Shown: one piece after another, positions 15,780 to 26,300 of the stretch
Layout: each line of letters starts with the position of its first letter
Position numbering within the stretch: position 1 is the first letter of the stretch
The notes under the pieces: generated by a model
The model's database searches: none
What the model saw: the letters and a program-made list of their open reading frames with translations, nothing else
What the model was told of the DNA's origin: nothing
Made by a program: the position numbers and the translations under genes
Source of the DNA: Chloroflexi bacterium 54-19
GTDB taxonomy: Bacteria > Chloroflexota > Chloroflexia > Chloroheliales > Chloroheliaceae
NCBI GenBank assembly: GCA_001898225.1
Contig: MKTJ01000077.1
Coordinates: 181,270-245,269 of the forward strand
DNA length: 64,000 bases
Direction: 5' to 3'

Positions 15780-18700
15780 TTACGAACCACTTAACTGGCG
15801 AATTTTTTGGGTAGCCCGCTGCGCCCAGAAATCGGTGTTGGTCTTGCTGTTGGCGACCGCCTGCTGGTAAGCCGCTACCGCCTGGTCCTTCTTGCCCTGG
15901 GCCTCGTAGACCTCGCCTTCGTGGTAGAATGCCTCGTTAAAGGTCTTGTCCAGTTTGACGACCTGGTCGAACTGTTGCAGGGCTTCGTCCAACCGTCCGA
16001 CCGCCTGTAGGGCCACGCCATACTTGTTGAAGGCGGCGGGTTTTTCTTCGGGCGGCGAGTCAATCTGGGTCGCCGTCTTGTATTCTTCCAACGCTTTATC
16101 TACGTTCCCGGCGTCCCGGTAGATGTCCCCCAGCACGTGGTAGGGGTTGACCCGGTTGGGCGTCAGTTTGACCACCGTTTCGAGTTGGGCGGCGGCGTTG
16201 ACGTAATCCTTTTTGGCATAGTAATACTGGCCCAGGTCGTAGTGAGCCTGGGGGTTGTTCGGGTTAGTCTCAATGGCCGCCTGCAACTTGGTCAGTTTCG
16301 GGTCGGTTATATTGATGACGCCGACCGAGGCCGGGTCGCCGCTAATAACGCCCGAAATGCCCCGCGCCGTCATTTTGTAGACCACCACGCCCGGATTGGT
16401 GTAGGCCACGTCCAGCAGACCGAGTTTCGCCATCTGTTCGAACTTGGTATACCCGGCGTCGCTCATGTAGGGCTCGTAGGTATTCGAACCGCAATTGTTG
16501 CCCGAAGGCACCTCGCTCTCCCGCTCAATCGTACCGATGTTGATATAGGTGACGTGATAGTGATTGAGCAGGTCCAGGGCCTCCTGGATGTCTGCCGTGT
16601 TATAAATCTGGCGGATAACCCCGTACAGCCCGGCGCAATCGGCCCGGTTGGAGACCATTTCGGGGTAACGCTGCTGCCGTTCGTGGTGGTCCCAGCCCAG
16701 GATAGCCGGTAGGCCGGTATCAATCGCAATCCAGTTGCCGCCGCCCCGGTAAGGGAAGATGCTGGCCTGGAGCACGACCGGGGTCCCTTTAATCTTCTGG
16801 TAAAACTCGGTCAGCGATTGGGCGTCGTAGCCGAGGTCGAAGACCTTGCCGGGCGACATGTCCTGCATCCCGGTCACATAGTGCAAATCTTTGAAATAGG
16901 CCAGGCCGTCCAGGGTCGGGGCCGGAATGGGCGTGCTCGACCGCTCGGTGATACGGGCCGGGATAGCCTGGACCGGGTAGAGGGCCGCGCAGAAGACTAT
17001 AACGGTGATGAGAATGGCCCAGGCGTAACGCCCGACCAGGCCCCAGCGCCGCGCCGCCGCCGAGCGGAAGGTCTGGTAAATGCCGTTCAGGCCGGGCGCG
17101 ACCCAGCGCACCCAGACCACGTAAGCCGCGATAGCCCCGCTCAGCGTCAGGAGGGTCCATACCTGGTACTGGAACTTGAAGATGGTGTTCATGCGGGCGT
17201 ACTCGCTCACGCCCATATCATCTTCCAGGAAGATAACCTCGGTCACGGCCACCACGCCAAACCCGGCCATTACCATCAACATCAAAAAGATATTGGTTTC
17301 GGAATGGGCTTCCAGGGCGTGTTCGGGATGGCGGCGGTCAAAGGCGCGGGGGAGTATCAGTATCAGGCAGCAGCCGATAGTCGCCAGGGCCAGGCAAAAG
17401 ACCAGCCAGTTGTTCGGAATTACCATCCCGATAACCACCAGGAACAGGCTCAGGACGCCCGCCACCATGACCCAGGTCCGGCCAAACGGGTTGGCACCGG
17501 GCCGGGCCGGGGTGTCGCCCCCAAAACCGGGACCGCTCCCGAAACCGTTGTTGCTCCCGCCATCGGCTCCCGCCAGGGCAAAAGCCAGTTGGGGACGCTG
17601 GCGTCCCAGCGCCAGGCCAAAACCGGGTAGGGTCGGCTGGTAGGTCTCGGATTCGGCTGGGACTTCTTCCGCGTCTTCGGGATAGCCCGCGCCCTCGTCA
17701 TAATCGTCTTCGGGAGGAACCGTCCGGCCCACTCGCAGCCAGTTCCGGTAGTTCCAGAGCAGGTAACTGCCCAGCAGCACCATCGGCAGCAGGAAAATCA
17801 CCACGAAATACTTAAATTCGCTGCGCCCACTGATAAACTGGACATCCGGGCCGTAAGAGGTGGTTGGCAGCAGGTTCGGTATAAACTCAATCTGGGTAAA
17901 GAAGGCCTGGAAATGACTGAAGAAGTTCCAGTAGAGGCCAAGCCCACCCAGCAGGGTTGCCCCACCCACGAAGACGGTCAATACTAAATCCACCGCGACC
18001 GAGCCAAAGCTAAAGTGAGGCCGGGGCAGTTGGGCGGGCGGGTCGTAGGGCGGGTTTTCCTCCGCCTCTATCTCGTCAATTTCGGCGGCTTCGATAGTTT
18101 CTTCCGTTTCACCGGGGGCGGATTGGCCCGGCATGAAATAGCGCCGGAAGAAAGCCAGCAGCACCGCGCAGGTTATCATCGCCAGGTAGGTCGGTAAGTC
18201 CCAGCTATTAGTCGCGCCCAGGAAGCCGACCACCGCCATGAGGATAACCGGTATAACCAGGGTCCGGTCAAAGACCTGCCACAACCTCCCGAAGGTCATG
18301 CCCCACCAGGAGCGCCGCCCATCGGCCCGGTATTCGTTGTGGGTGCGCCAGTCAGTCGAAAGCAGGTTGAGGGCCAGCGTCATGGCGACCAGCGTATAGG
18401 GCAGGGCGATAAGGTGGGCATGCAGGTCCGCATAGGTAAAGCTGAACGAGGGGAACTCGTTGATGGTCCCTGGGATAACCCGGCTGCTGCGGAAGTAATC
18501 AAATTTTTCGAGAGGTTCGACCGGGGCCGGGTAGAGATGCAACGCGTTCGACAGGTCAACTATTGGCGGGAAACGCTGCAACAGTTGCAAGAAGCCGTCC
18601 ATGTTACCGACCAGGGCGAAAATCAGAGTCCCAAAGAGGCCCGCTACCACCGGACCGCCCACGCGGGTAGGGTCGATTTCAGGGTCGAGCCTGGACCGGT

Positions 18701-21700
18701 GCCGTTTGTACTTCAAAGCCAGGTTAAAGACCAGGCTGAACCCGCCCGTACAGACGAAAGCGTAGAGGGTCGGCAACGCCAGGTTGAACCCGATAGAAGG
18801 GCTGATGCCGGTCAGTTTTATCCAGGTCGAAACGAGATACTGCCCGTAATAGTAGTAGTTGATATAGCCGTCCGAGAACCAGGGGTCGTAGGGCGGGAAG
18901 TAGGCGCTCTTGAGGATGCCCATCAGGTGGGTGAGTTCCATCGGCTTCTCGCCACCAAAGAAGGGGTGCCACAAATCGGGATTGCCGACCCGGAAAGCCA
19001 CCCAGGCCAGGAAGACGCCCAGGAACAGCACTTCTTCAATCAGGATAAGGCGTTTGTGCCGTCCCAGCCAGCCCATCAGTTCGGTCCGGTTGTGCCACCA
19101 GAGCCACCACGAGAAGACGAGCAGCAGCCCGACCGCTATCCAGGCCGTCACAGCAGTATTCATCACCAGTTTGGTCCAGACCATCAGCCAGATTATGAGG
19201 GCCACCAGCACCGCGCCGAGCGGTTTTGCCACGATGTAGCCCCGGTCCGGCAGCCTTCGGCAGACTCTCCAGGCGATAGGCAGGGCCACCAGGCCCAGTA
19301 ATTGAATCAGGGCGAACCACAAAATCACGGCCAGCCACTGGTTATCGTTCGCCCACTGGTTCCAGCCGATGTCGTCAATGACCGGCAGGCGGTCCACCGG
19401 CTTATCCAGCAGCAGCGTTTTGCCAACTTCTTTAGCCTGTCCCGCCGTGGCCGAATCGAGAACGCCGTCGCATTGGGGTACGGCCAGGTTCTGAGGGATA
19501 CAGGTCTGCCCGGCCTGTTCCACCGGCAAATCGTTCGGTCCAGGGTAGCGTTTGACGATTTGAGGCGCTTTAATCGCGTTGGCGAAAAGACCGTGCAGTT
19601 CGTCGTCGGTCAGGTTAGTGGTCTTTTTGAAGATAAAGACTTTGGGGTGGTCGTAGACCGTAAAGCTTTCGTCCGCCGAGTCGTCGTTTATCTGCCAGTT
19701 CAAAAGGGGAATGGTCGGGTAATCGGTGAAGGTGGCAACGTTGGTATAGCCGAGTTCGCCGCTAAAAAGGAGTTCGTAATAACGAATCTGGACCGGGTAG
19801 CGCCAGGGCAACTTCGGCATGGTCGCGTAAAGCCGGTTGCTGGCAATTAGAATGTAGTCGGTCTTTTTAATCTGGTCGACAAAATAATCGGCTTTTTGCT
19901 GGTTGGGCTGGTCGCCGTAAATATCCATCGAAATCGACTGGCAGTAGCCGGTCTGGGCCAGGGCGTCAGGGTCGCACCAGCCTTTGTCGAAGAGGGTCTG
20001 CCCGGTGATGCGGGTTGGTAACGATTCGTCCCACTGCTCGGTCGAGATAGTCGCGCCCTGCGGAATGTTCTGGAACATCCAGCGAGTGGCCTGGTTCATG
20101 GTGTGTTCCTGGCCGTAAATCTGGCTGAACGACAACGCCCAGACGCTTGCCCAGGCAAAGGCAAAAAGGGCCAGGAAGCCAATCAAGTAAGTTTTGAGCG
20201 AAAGGGCCGGGAGCCGCAACCACCGGATAGGCGGGATACGCCGGATAGAGGAGGCAGGGTCCAGGGGGTTCAGGCTGGCGAAGCGGTACCCGGCCTCGAC
20301 TACAATCAGGCGGGCCGCGAAGATTAACAGCACCGGCACCACCGGCAGCATGTAACGGTCGAACTTCGACTCGGCGCTAAAGGTTATCAGGCTGTAGCTG
20401 AAGAAAAAGACCAGCAGCACGATTTCGCTGCGCAAGCGCTGGCGGATGGCCTGCCACAGGCTGTAAAGAATACTTGCCAGGGCCAGAATCCCCAGCGGTA
20501 TCCCCAGGCCCCACTCGGTCAGGTTCCCGGCCTGGTACAAAAATGGAATCGTGCCGACATACTGGCGAGTATAGGGAATCCCCTCGGCCCCCCGCGAGAT
20601 ACCGGCTTCCTCGACAATCCGGTCAAAAAAACTCTTGAAGTCGATAAAGGCGTAGGGCATCGAGATGAACCAGACTGCCAGGGCAACAATCCCGACAATT
20701 ACCAGGTTCAAGAGGGTCAGGCGCAACAGGCGTGGCCCCAACGCTACCCCGTTATCACCGTATCTTTCGGTTTCCCGGCCCGGCAAAGCCATCATGCGAG
20801 GCCTCCCAGCGCGCTCACCACTCAGCCGGGCCGGGCCGTAAAGGCCGCAGAAGACCGCCGCCACGATAGCCGCCAGCACCACCGGGGCCGCGCTGATTTT
20901 GCAGGAAAGGGCCAACCCGACCGCGATACCGAGGCCGAGAGCGGCCCGTTTGCTTCCACTCTGGACGAGCCGGATTGCCATGTAGAGCGAAAGAATGATA
21001 AAAAAGGTCAGGGCTACGTCAAAAGTCAGGAAGTGGGCCAGTTGAATATCTATAACGCTGACCGCCATGAAAGCCGCCGCCAGAAGGCCGATGGCGTCAC
21101 CCCGGTTCCGGCCCAGCGAGGGCCCGAAAACCAGCCGTCCGAGCAAGAAGGTCAGCAGCAGGGTGCCCATGCTCCACAGACCCGATTCAAAGCGGCCCAC
21201 CATTGTCAGGTGGTCGTAATCGCCCCAGTCGGAGCCGGTGACAAGTGAGGCGACCCCGCCGCCAAACTTTATAAGATACTTGGGAAAATCGCCATAGGCG
21301 AAGAAGTGCGGGTTGAGCGGGCTGTAGGCGGCGTTCCAGAAGTTAATCGCTTCGGCGGGCGGCGCCTGTCCGGGCGGGACCACGTTGGGCGGCAAGGTGT
21401 AGGTCTGCCCGGCGGCTTTAGCCTGGTTATAGGCGTCGGTCTCGGCCTGGGAAGCCGGGCGATAATTTATATAGCTGTTCGGGATAAAGAAGCTTAGACC
21501 GCCCGGCGCAAAACCGACCTCTTTGTGGGGACCGTTAACAGCGTCCGCACTCAGAGGGATCTGATTAATATTGATGGTAGAATAAATAATAGCGCGTTCG
21601 TCGGGGTGGAAGTATTGGCCCTGGTCCCAGCGCAAATCCTGGAAACGAAAAGCAGCCCCGACCATTAAAATAAGGACCAGGGTTGCCCAGACGGTAATAT

Positions 21701-21731
21701 TACGGCGATTCTTGGAAAGGAAAGCTGTCAT
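15780..21731 (-). CDS. Giant GT-C glycosyltransferase / DUF2298 / TPR fusion protein
   Basis: This 1983-residue protein has three modules. Residues of about 1-760 are a PMT/GT39-type GT-C transferase: after the first span comes the loop GQYFHPDERAI with the Asp44-Glu45 pair expected to bind metal and lipid-phosphate sugar, followed by many spans and an outer soluble part. Residues of about 780-1750 are a DUF2298 domain with LIQLLGLVALPIAWRV, DGYINYYYYGQYLVS (near 960), INEFPSFSFTYADLHAHLIA and a late TYINIGTIERE, parallel to the 1040-aa neighbour. Residues of about 1815-1980 are four or five TPR units. It may assemble and transfer a surface glycan, with the TPRs binding partners; this is inference. 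The single frame is unbroken over 5.9 kb, so the fusion is real unless the assembly is wrong. The start has only a weak CAGGAA site. Confidence 0.88.
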   Translation of the reverse strand: MTAFLSKNRRNITVWATLVLILMVGAAFRFQDLRWDQGQYFHPDERAIIYSTININQIPLSADAVNGPHKEVGFAPGGLSFFIPNSYINYRPASQAETDAYNQAKAAGQTYTLPPNVVPPGQAPPAEAINFWNAAYSPLNPHFFAYGDFPKYLIKFGGGVASLVTGSDWGDYDHLTMVGRFESGLWSMGTLLLTFLLGRLVFGPSLGRNRGDAIGLLAAAFMAVSVIDIQLAHFLTFDVALTFFIILSLYMAIRLVQSGSKRAALGLGIAVGLALSCKISAAPVVLAAIVAAVFCGLYGPARLSGERAGRPRMMALPGRETERYGDNGVALGPRLLRLTLLNLVIVGIVALAVWFISMPYAFIDFKSFFDRIVEEAGISRGAEGIPYTRQYVGTIPFLYQAGNLTEWGLGIPLGILALASILYSLWQAIRQRLRSEIVLLVFFFSYSLITFSAESKFDRYMLPVVPVLLIFAARLIVVEAGYRFASLNPLDPASSIRRIPPIRWLRLPALSLKTYLIGFLALFAFAWASVWALSFSQIYGQEHTMNQATRWMFQNIPQGATISTEQWDESLPTRITGQTLFDKGWCDPDALAQTGYCQSISMDIYGDQPNQQKADYFVDQIKKTDYILIASNRLYATMPKLPWRYPVQIRYYELLFSGELGYTNVATFTDYPTIPLLNWQINDDSADESFTVYDHPKVFIFKKTTNLTDDELHGLFANAIKAPQIVKRYPGPNDLPVEQAGQTCIPQNLAVPQCDGVLDSATAGQAKEVGKTLLLDKPVDRLPVIDDIGWNQWANDNQWLAVILWFALIQLLGLVALPIAWRVCRRLPDRGYIVAKPLGAVLVALIIWLMVWTKLVMNTAVTAWIAVGLLLVFSWWLWWHNRTELMGWLGRHKRLILIEEVLFLGVFLAWVAFRVGNPDLWHPFFGGEKPMELTHLMGILKSAYFPPYDPWFSDGYINYYYYGQYLVSTWIKLTGISPSIGFNLALPTLYAFVCTGGFSLVFNLALKYKRHRSRLDPEIDPTRVGGPVVAGLFGTLIFALVGNMDGFLQLLQRFPPIVDLSNALHLYPAPVEPLEKFDYFRSSRVIPGTINEFPSFSFTYADLHAHLIALPYTLVAMTLALNLLSTDWRTHNEYRADGRRSWWGMTFGRLWQVFDRTLVIPVILMAVVGFLGATNSWDLPTYLAMITCAVLLAFFRRYFMPGQSAPGETEETIEAAEIDEIEAEENPPYDPPAQLPRPHFSFGSVAVDLVLTVFVGGATLLGGLGLYWNFFSHFQAFFTQIEFIPNLLPTTSYGPDVQFISGRSEFKYFVVIFLLPMVLLGSYLLWNYRNWLRVGRTVPPEDDYDEGAGYPEDAEEVPAESETYQPTLPGFGLALGRQRPQLAFALAGADGGSNNGFGSGPGFGGDTPARPGANPFGRTWVMVAGVLSLFLVVIGMVIPNNWLVFCLALATIGCCLILILPRAFDRRHPEHALEAHSETNIFLMLMVMAGFGVVAVTEVIFLEDDMGVSEYARMNTIFKFQYQVWTLLTLSGAIAAYVVWVRWVAPGLNGIYQTFRSAAARRWGLVGRYAWAILITVIVFCAALYPVQAIPARITERSSTPIPAPTLDGLAYFKDLHYVTGMQDMSPGKVFDLGYDAQSLTEFYQKIKGTPVVLQASIFPYRGGGNWIAIDTGLPAILGWDHHERQQRYPEMVSNRADCAGLYGVIRQIYNTADIQEALDLLNHYHVTYINIGTIERESEVPSGNNCGSNTYEPYMSDAGYTKFEQMAKLGLLDVAYTNPGVVVYKMTARGISGVISGDPASVGVINITDPKLTKLQAAIETNPNNPQAHYDLGQYYYAKKDYVNAAAQLETVVKLTPNRVNPYHVLGDIYRDAGNVDKALEEYKTATQIDSPPEEKPAAFNKYGVALQAVGRLDEALQQFDQVVKLDKTFNEAFYHEGEVYEAQGKKDQAVAAYQQAVANSKTNTDFWAQRATQKIRQLSGS

Positions 21732-21776
21732 CCGAAAAAAATATTCCTGTTTTTGCCGGGCCAGGCCGGTGAGAGA

Positions 21777-21846
21777 ACCAGGCGCTGCCTGGTAGAGCCG
21801 GTAGTTGGCGGAGTAACGCCAAACCGCCGGTAAAAAAAAGACCGGC
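21777..21846 (-). promoter_or_regulatory. Structured leader with alternative pairings before the giant gene
   Basis: ACCAGGC-gct-GCCTGGT (21777-21793) is one hairpin. TTGGCG (21805-21810) pairs with CGCCAA (21817-21822). GCCGGT at 21797-21802 and again at 21826-21831 can each pair with the single ACCGGC at 21841-21846, so two folds exclude each other. In the minus-strand transcript a run of eight U lies between the partners. All of it is upstream of the 21731 start. Confidence 0.5.
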
Positions 21847-21851
21847 TTTCT

Positions 21852-21882
21852 AGTATAACGCTATCGAAGTACCAAAAGGTAC
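21852..21882 (-). promoter_or_regulatory. Possible -10 box and palindromic operator of the giant gene
   Basis: TATACT on the minus strand (complement of 21852-21857) lies 11 bases from the perfect palindrome GTACCAAAAGGTAC (21869-21882), which would sit between the -10 and -35 positions. No good -35 is seen. The 436-base spacer 21732-22167 otherwise holds AT-rich sequence and G-rich repeat copy 2; I see no gene. Confidence 0.4.
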
Positions 21883-22104
21883 ATGATTTTGGCAACTCTG
21901 GCCTGTTAATTTTAACTTAAAGCAGCTTATTATTCAATCAGGCAAACTATAAGCGACATATCACATTTTTACCTTTTTGGTTGCCCCGGATTATAAGGGA
22001 CAACCAAAGCCAGGTTGACTTGGACCAAATATGCCTTCTACCCTCTGGCCTCCGGAGGACGCCTCCCTCGGACGGGAAACAAATTTACTTCTAACTTCTT
22101 TATT

Positions 22105-22140
22105 CCCTTCCCCTATCAGGGGAAGGGTTGGGGATAGGGT
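22105..22140 (+). repeat. G-rich REP-like element, copy 2
   Basis: CCCTTCCCCT-atc-AGGGGAAGGG followed by TTGGGGATAGGGT. It is the near-identical partner of copy 1 and ends 27 bases before the start of the kinase gene. Confidence 0.8.
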
Positions 22141-22167
22141 GGATATTTAAGAAAGGAATTCTAAACG

Positions 22168-23163
22168 ATGCCGCATACAGGCGTGGAAGACAAGCCAACC
22201 TGGCAGGCAGTTCCCTTCCCAATCCGTCGCCAGACCGAACAGACCCTGGGCGACCGGGTGGTCCGGGCGTCCCGCGTCTGGGGCGGCTACAGCCCGACGC
22301 CAACTTTCCGGCTGGCCCTGGCTGGAGGTAGACGCGCCTTCTTCAAAGGGGTATTTGGCGGGACCAACGAGTTTGCCACCAACGCCTTCAAAAGCGAACT
22401 TCGAACCTATGCGGCCCTTTTACCCCTGGTCGGTAAGTGGATGCCCGAATTCCTGGGTAGTTTCCAACTGGACGACTGGCACGTCATGCTGCTGGAAGAC
22501 CTCGGCCCCAAGAGCGCTCCACCCTGGACCCCGGCCCTGACCCGCCAGGTCAGCGCCCAATTGGGCGATTTTCACCTCGAAACCACCGGCCTTGTTTTCC
22601 CGGCCTGGATTCAGCCCTTGCGCGAACGGACGCCCGAATTTAACTGGCCGCGTGTAGCCGAGGACAGCCGGGGTTTTGAAGCTATCGCGGCGACCGCCGG
22701 GGAGAAAAGTCGAGAGGCAGTGGCCTGGCTCGATAAACACTATGCCCTCTTTGCCGCTCTTTCGGCCAATATCGAGACCCGCCCGGCCACCCCGGTCCTC
22801 ATTCATGGCGATATTCGTTCGGATAATTTGCGGCTGGCCGGGGGCCGCCTCAAGCTCTTTGATTGGCCGTATGTGAATTGGGGCGCCGCCGAGTACGACC
22901 TGGTGGAATTCGCCCAGTCCGTCGCGGTCGAGGCGGGTCCATTGCCGGAAAAGACGGTCGAGTGGTACAGCCAACGCTACCCGGTGGACCCCGACCTGCT
23001 CACGGCCTATATTTCATGGTTTTGCGCTTTCTTTGCTACCCTGTTCTGGCAGGACGAAATACCGGGTCTGCCCCGGCTGCGCAAGTTCCAGCGCGACCAG
23101 TTGCGGGTACTACTCCACTGGCTGTGCCGCCGGGTGGAAGTACCGGGACCGGACTGGCTATAA
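22168..23163 (+). CDS. APH/choline-kinase-like phosphotransferase
   Basis: This 331-residue protein has the small-molecule kinase signature of the aminoglycoside phosphotransferase fold. The catalytic loop is VLIHGDIRSDNL (HGD-x-x-x-x-N) and the metal motif LKLFDWPYVNWGAAEYDLVEF, where the usual IDW is FDW. Upstream is VMLLEDLG, the hinge that precedes the active site. The N-terminal lobe has lost a clear Gly-rich loop. Relatives phosphorylate aminoglycosides, choline, homoserine, fructosamine or sugars; with glycan genes on both sides a sugar or head-group substrate is a fair guess, but no resistance role should be assumed. The ATG at 22168 is preceded by AAGAAAGGAA. Confidence 0.82.
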   Translation: MPHTGVEDKPTWQAVPFPIRRQTEQTLGDRVVRASRVWGGYSPTPTFRLALAGGRRAFFKGVFGGTNEFATNAFKSELRTYAALLPLVGKWMPEFLGSFQLDDWHVMLLEDLGPKSAPPWTPALTRQVSAQLGDFHLETTGLVFPAWIQPLRERTPEFNWPRVAEDSRGFEAIAATAGEKSREAVAWLDKHYALFAALSANIETRPATPVLIHGDIRSDNLRLAGGRLKLFDWPYVNWGAAEYDLVEFAQSVAVEAGPLPEKTVEWYSQRYPVDPDLLTAYISWFCAFFATLFWQDEIPGLPRLRKFQRDQLRVLLHWLCRRVEVPGPDWL

Positions 23164-23349
23164 TTTCCTATTCTGAAAAGCCAAAAAAGGAATACATTTT
23201 GCATTAGAGAAATTTGTCTCTAAAGGCTAATTTAGCTTTAAGTTTTTGGGAGATGCGGGACGCGCCGGTCTGTTAAAATGCGCTGGTTAGAATCCCATTA
23301 AATATTACCCTTAAAAAATATTATCTTATCTGCCGGAAGTTTTAGACAG

Positions 23350-26300
23350 ATGCGCAAAGTTTGCTACAAGTTATCGTTAGCCCTGCTGTTATTGGTGGTT
23401 TCTTTAGGTGGGGCTAACCTGACCGCCGCAAACCCGGCTCCCTCCCTTTTCCGGCTGAGCGCGACCCTTGACGGGCCGCCGGTCGTTACCTCCGCTTATA
23501 TCTTCTGGCTGGAAAAGTCCGGCTCGCTCTACGGTTTCAGCCTTGCCACCGGCCAGAATTTTCTCGTGACAAACCAACCTGTCCCCAAAAGCCAGCTTGC
23601 CAGCGACGGCCATCTGCTGGCCTGGGTCGAGGGTCCGCCCGGCGATAATGCCGCCCAGGGTATCATGGGGTACGACCCGTCCAAAAACCAGGTTTTCACT
23701 ATTTTCCCCACCGGCAGCGGACGGCAGTTCGGAGCCCTGGCCCTGGACGGCAACCAGCTTTATTTCGAGGAAAATACCCCCGGTCATGCCGGGCTTTACA
23801 GCTTCGATTTAACTACCAGACAGGAGACCTTAATCAGCGCCAATGGCCGCAACCCGGTAGCCGGGCCGGGTTTCGTGGCCTGGAGTGAGGAAACCTACCA
23901 GGGTGAGTACCAGCCGACCCTGTGGACCCTCTTTCTCCAACCGGCAGGCCAGCCTTCCGGCAACCGCCAGTTGGCCCAGGCTACCGGCTCTTTCCAGGTG
24001 GCTTTTTCGGCTGAAAATTTAATCTACTCGGCCTTGCCCCCGGCTACGAGCCAGCAGGTCTACCTCTATGACCTCAAAGACGGCACCTCGAAGGCGATTT
24101 CAGGTGAGGCCGGGCGTAACCCGGTCACGGGCGACGGTAAAGCGGCCTGGGTTGTGCCGCCCGATGACACGAAAATGCTCTGGTCGGTCGAAGTGCAAGA
24201 CCTGACCACCTCCAAAACGGTGACCTTTGCCACGCCCGGTACCGCCCGGCTGGAATTAAACGGGTTTGCCGGAAACAAGTTGGTCTTTAGCGTTTTTGAC
24301 GAACAGGTCGGGTCCACCGCTCTCTACCGGGCCAGTGCGGACGAAACGGGGTTGCAGTTCGAGGCTGCCGCGCCCGCCCAGCCGAACGCGGTCAGTCTCA
24401 CCAACCCGCTCACCTGCGGCCAGGTCTATAAATCTGGTTATTACCTCTACGACTGCAAAGGGCGCTGGACCGTCAACGGGGTTCAGTTTATCCTGCCCGA
24501 TTACGGCATCAACGGCTCGACCTTTAACGATGGGAATTATGCGGCCAGCGTCTCTAACGACCAGGTCGATTACTGGCTGGATAAAGCGAGCAACTTCCTG
24601 GGCGCGAAGACTTTGCGGATTTTCGTGGATATGCCCGGCGATAGTCTGCCCGGCCCGACCAGCCCGGCCACCATCTACGACTTTGCTTTGCGGGCCAGCA
24701 GCCAGGGCATGCGGCTGGGTGTAGTCCTGCACAATAACACCAGTTGGACCCTGACCGCCGCCCGCAAACAGTGGCTGAGCGATTTTATCGGCTATTTCCG
24801 CGACCGCAACGCCCTTTCCTTGCTGGCCTATCTCAACGCCGACAACGAAATAAACAATCACTGCGGCAGCGGTCCCGACTGCTACGACAATAACCCGACC
24901 TATGTCGATAAAGCCAACCAGTGGGTAGCCGACTTTACCACCTACGTTAAGTCGCAAAACTCCAGGCTTTTGGTTACCGTTGGCATCTCCACCGAAAAGA
25001 CCGATGGCGACCGTCTGGCCGCGGTCTACGACTTCTTCCGCAAATACAACGCGCCCAGCCTGGCCGCCACTGTCGACTTTATCTCACCTCATAATTACGG
25101 CGGGGGTGGTTATGGCCTTTTGCCGACTCTGCGTAACACCCTGCAATATGCCGGGCCAATCGTCCTCGAAGAATACGGCTACCCAACCGACCCTCTCCCT
25201 TCGAGCAGTTATTTTAAGGAGGGTGGGGCGGTTTGCCGGACCGACGCCTACAATGCCGTCTGCAAGAATACCGCCCCCTACTTTGTGGAGGTCAACGCCC
25301 GTTCTATCCGCGAAAATACCACCAACGGTTACGCCGGGGGCAGTGCCTGGATGGTGGCCGACAGCAACAGTAAAAATTGCACCAGCCCTTCCGATTTCTA
25401 TACCGGCCTGTTCGCGGCGGGCGGGTATGCCGGGTGTGGCGGCACTCTCACGACAGCGACCGGCGCGGCTAAAAACCCTGCCGCCCGTATCCGCTTCGCC
25501 TATCTTGGTTCGACCGATTTTCCGCTGCCCGGTCCGACCGCTTTAGCCGCCCAGACACCTGCTCGCGGCCAGGTGCGGCTGACCTGGACCGATAATTCGA
25601 CCACCGAGCAGGCTTTCACGGTCGAGCGAAAACCGGCGGGACCGGGCGGCACCTGGACTGAAATTGCCACGCTTGGCCCTAACGTCACGGCTTACCTGGA
25701 TACTAACCTGCCGGACGGGACTTCCTACTCTTACCGGGTCCGGGCCTACCTGAATAACGGCAATAACAGTTATTCCGCCTATACCGCCACGGTTACGGCG
25801 ACCTCCCTTTTTCTTGCGCCCGCCTCGCTGACCGCCCAGGCTAACCAGGCCGGGTATGTGAACCTGACCTGGATAGATAATACCAACACCGAGAGCGGGT
25901 TCCGGCTCGAACGCAAAGCCGGACCGGGCGGAAGCTGGGGCTTGCTGGCCTCGCTTGCCGCCAATACCACCTTCTACCGCGACCCGACTATTGCGCCGGA
26001 CATCACCTATTATTACCGCGTGATGACCTACAATTCGACCGTGACCTCGGCCTATTCAAACGAGGAGACCGCCTTGCTCACCTTTGCGGCCCCCACCAAT
26101 CTTATCGCTAATGCCCAATCTTTCATTCGGGTGAACCTGAGTTGGACCGATACGTCCGGTGGGGTGGCCGGGTTCCGCCTGGAAAGGTCCAACGGTGGCG
26201 GTGCCTGGACCGAGATTGCCCGTGTGGGCGCGAAAGTTACTACTTTCAGCGATGTGGGTCTCCAACCAAATACTGCTTATTCCTACCGGGTGCGGGCCAG

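Noticed and set aside
18339..19301. 320-aa plus-strand frame inside the giant gene
   Set aside because: It lies wholly antisense to the DUF2298 domain, has no family features, and its composition reflects the opposite strand's codons.
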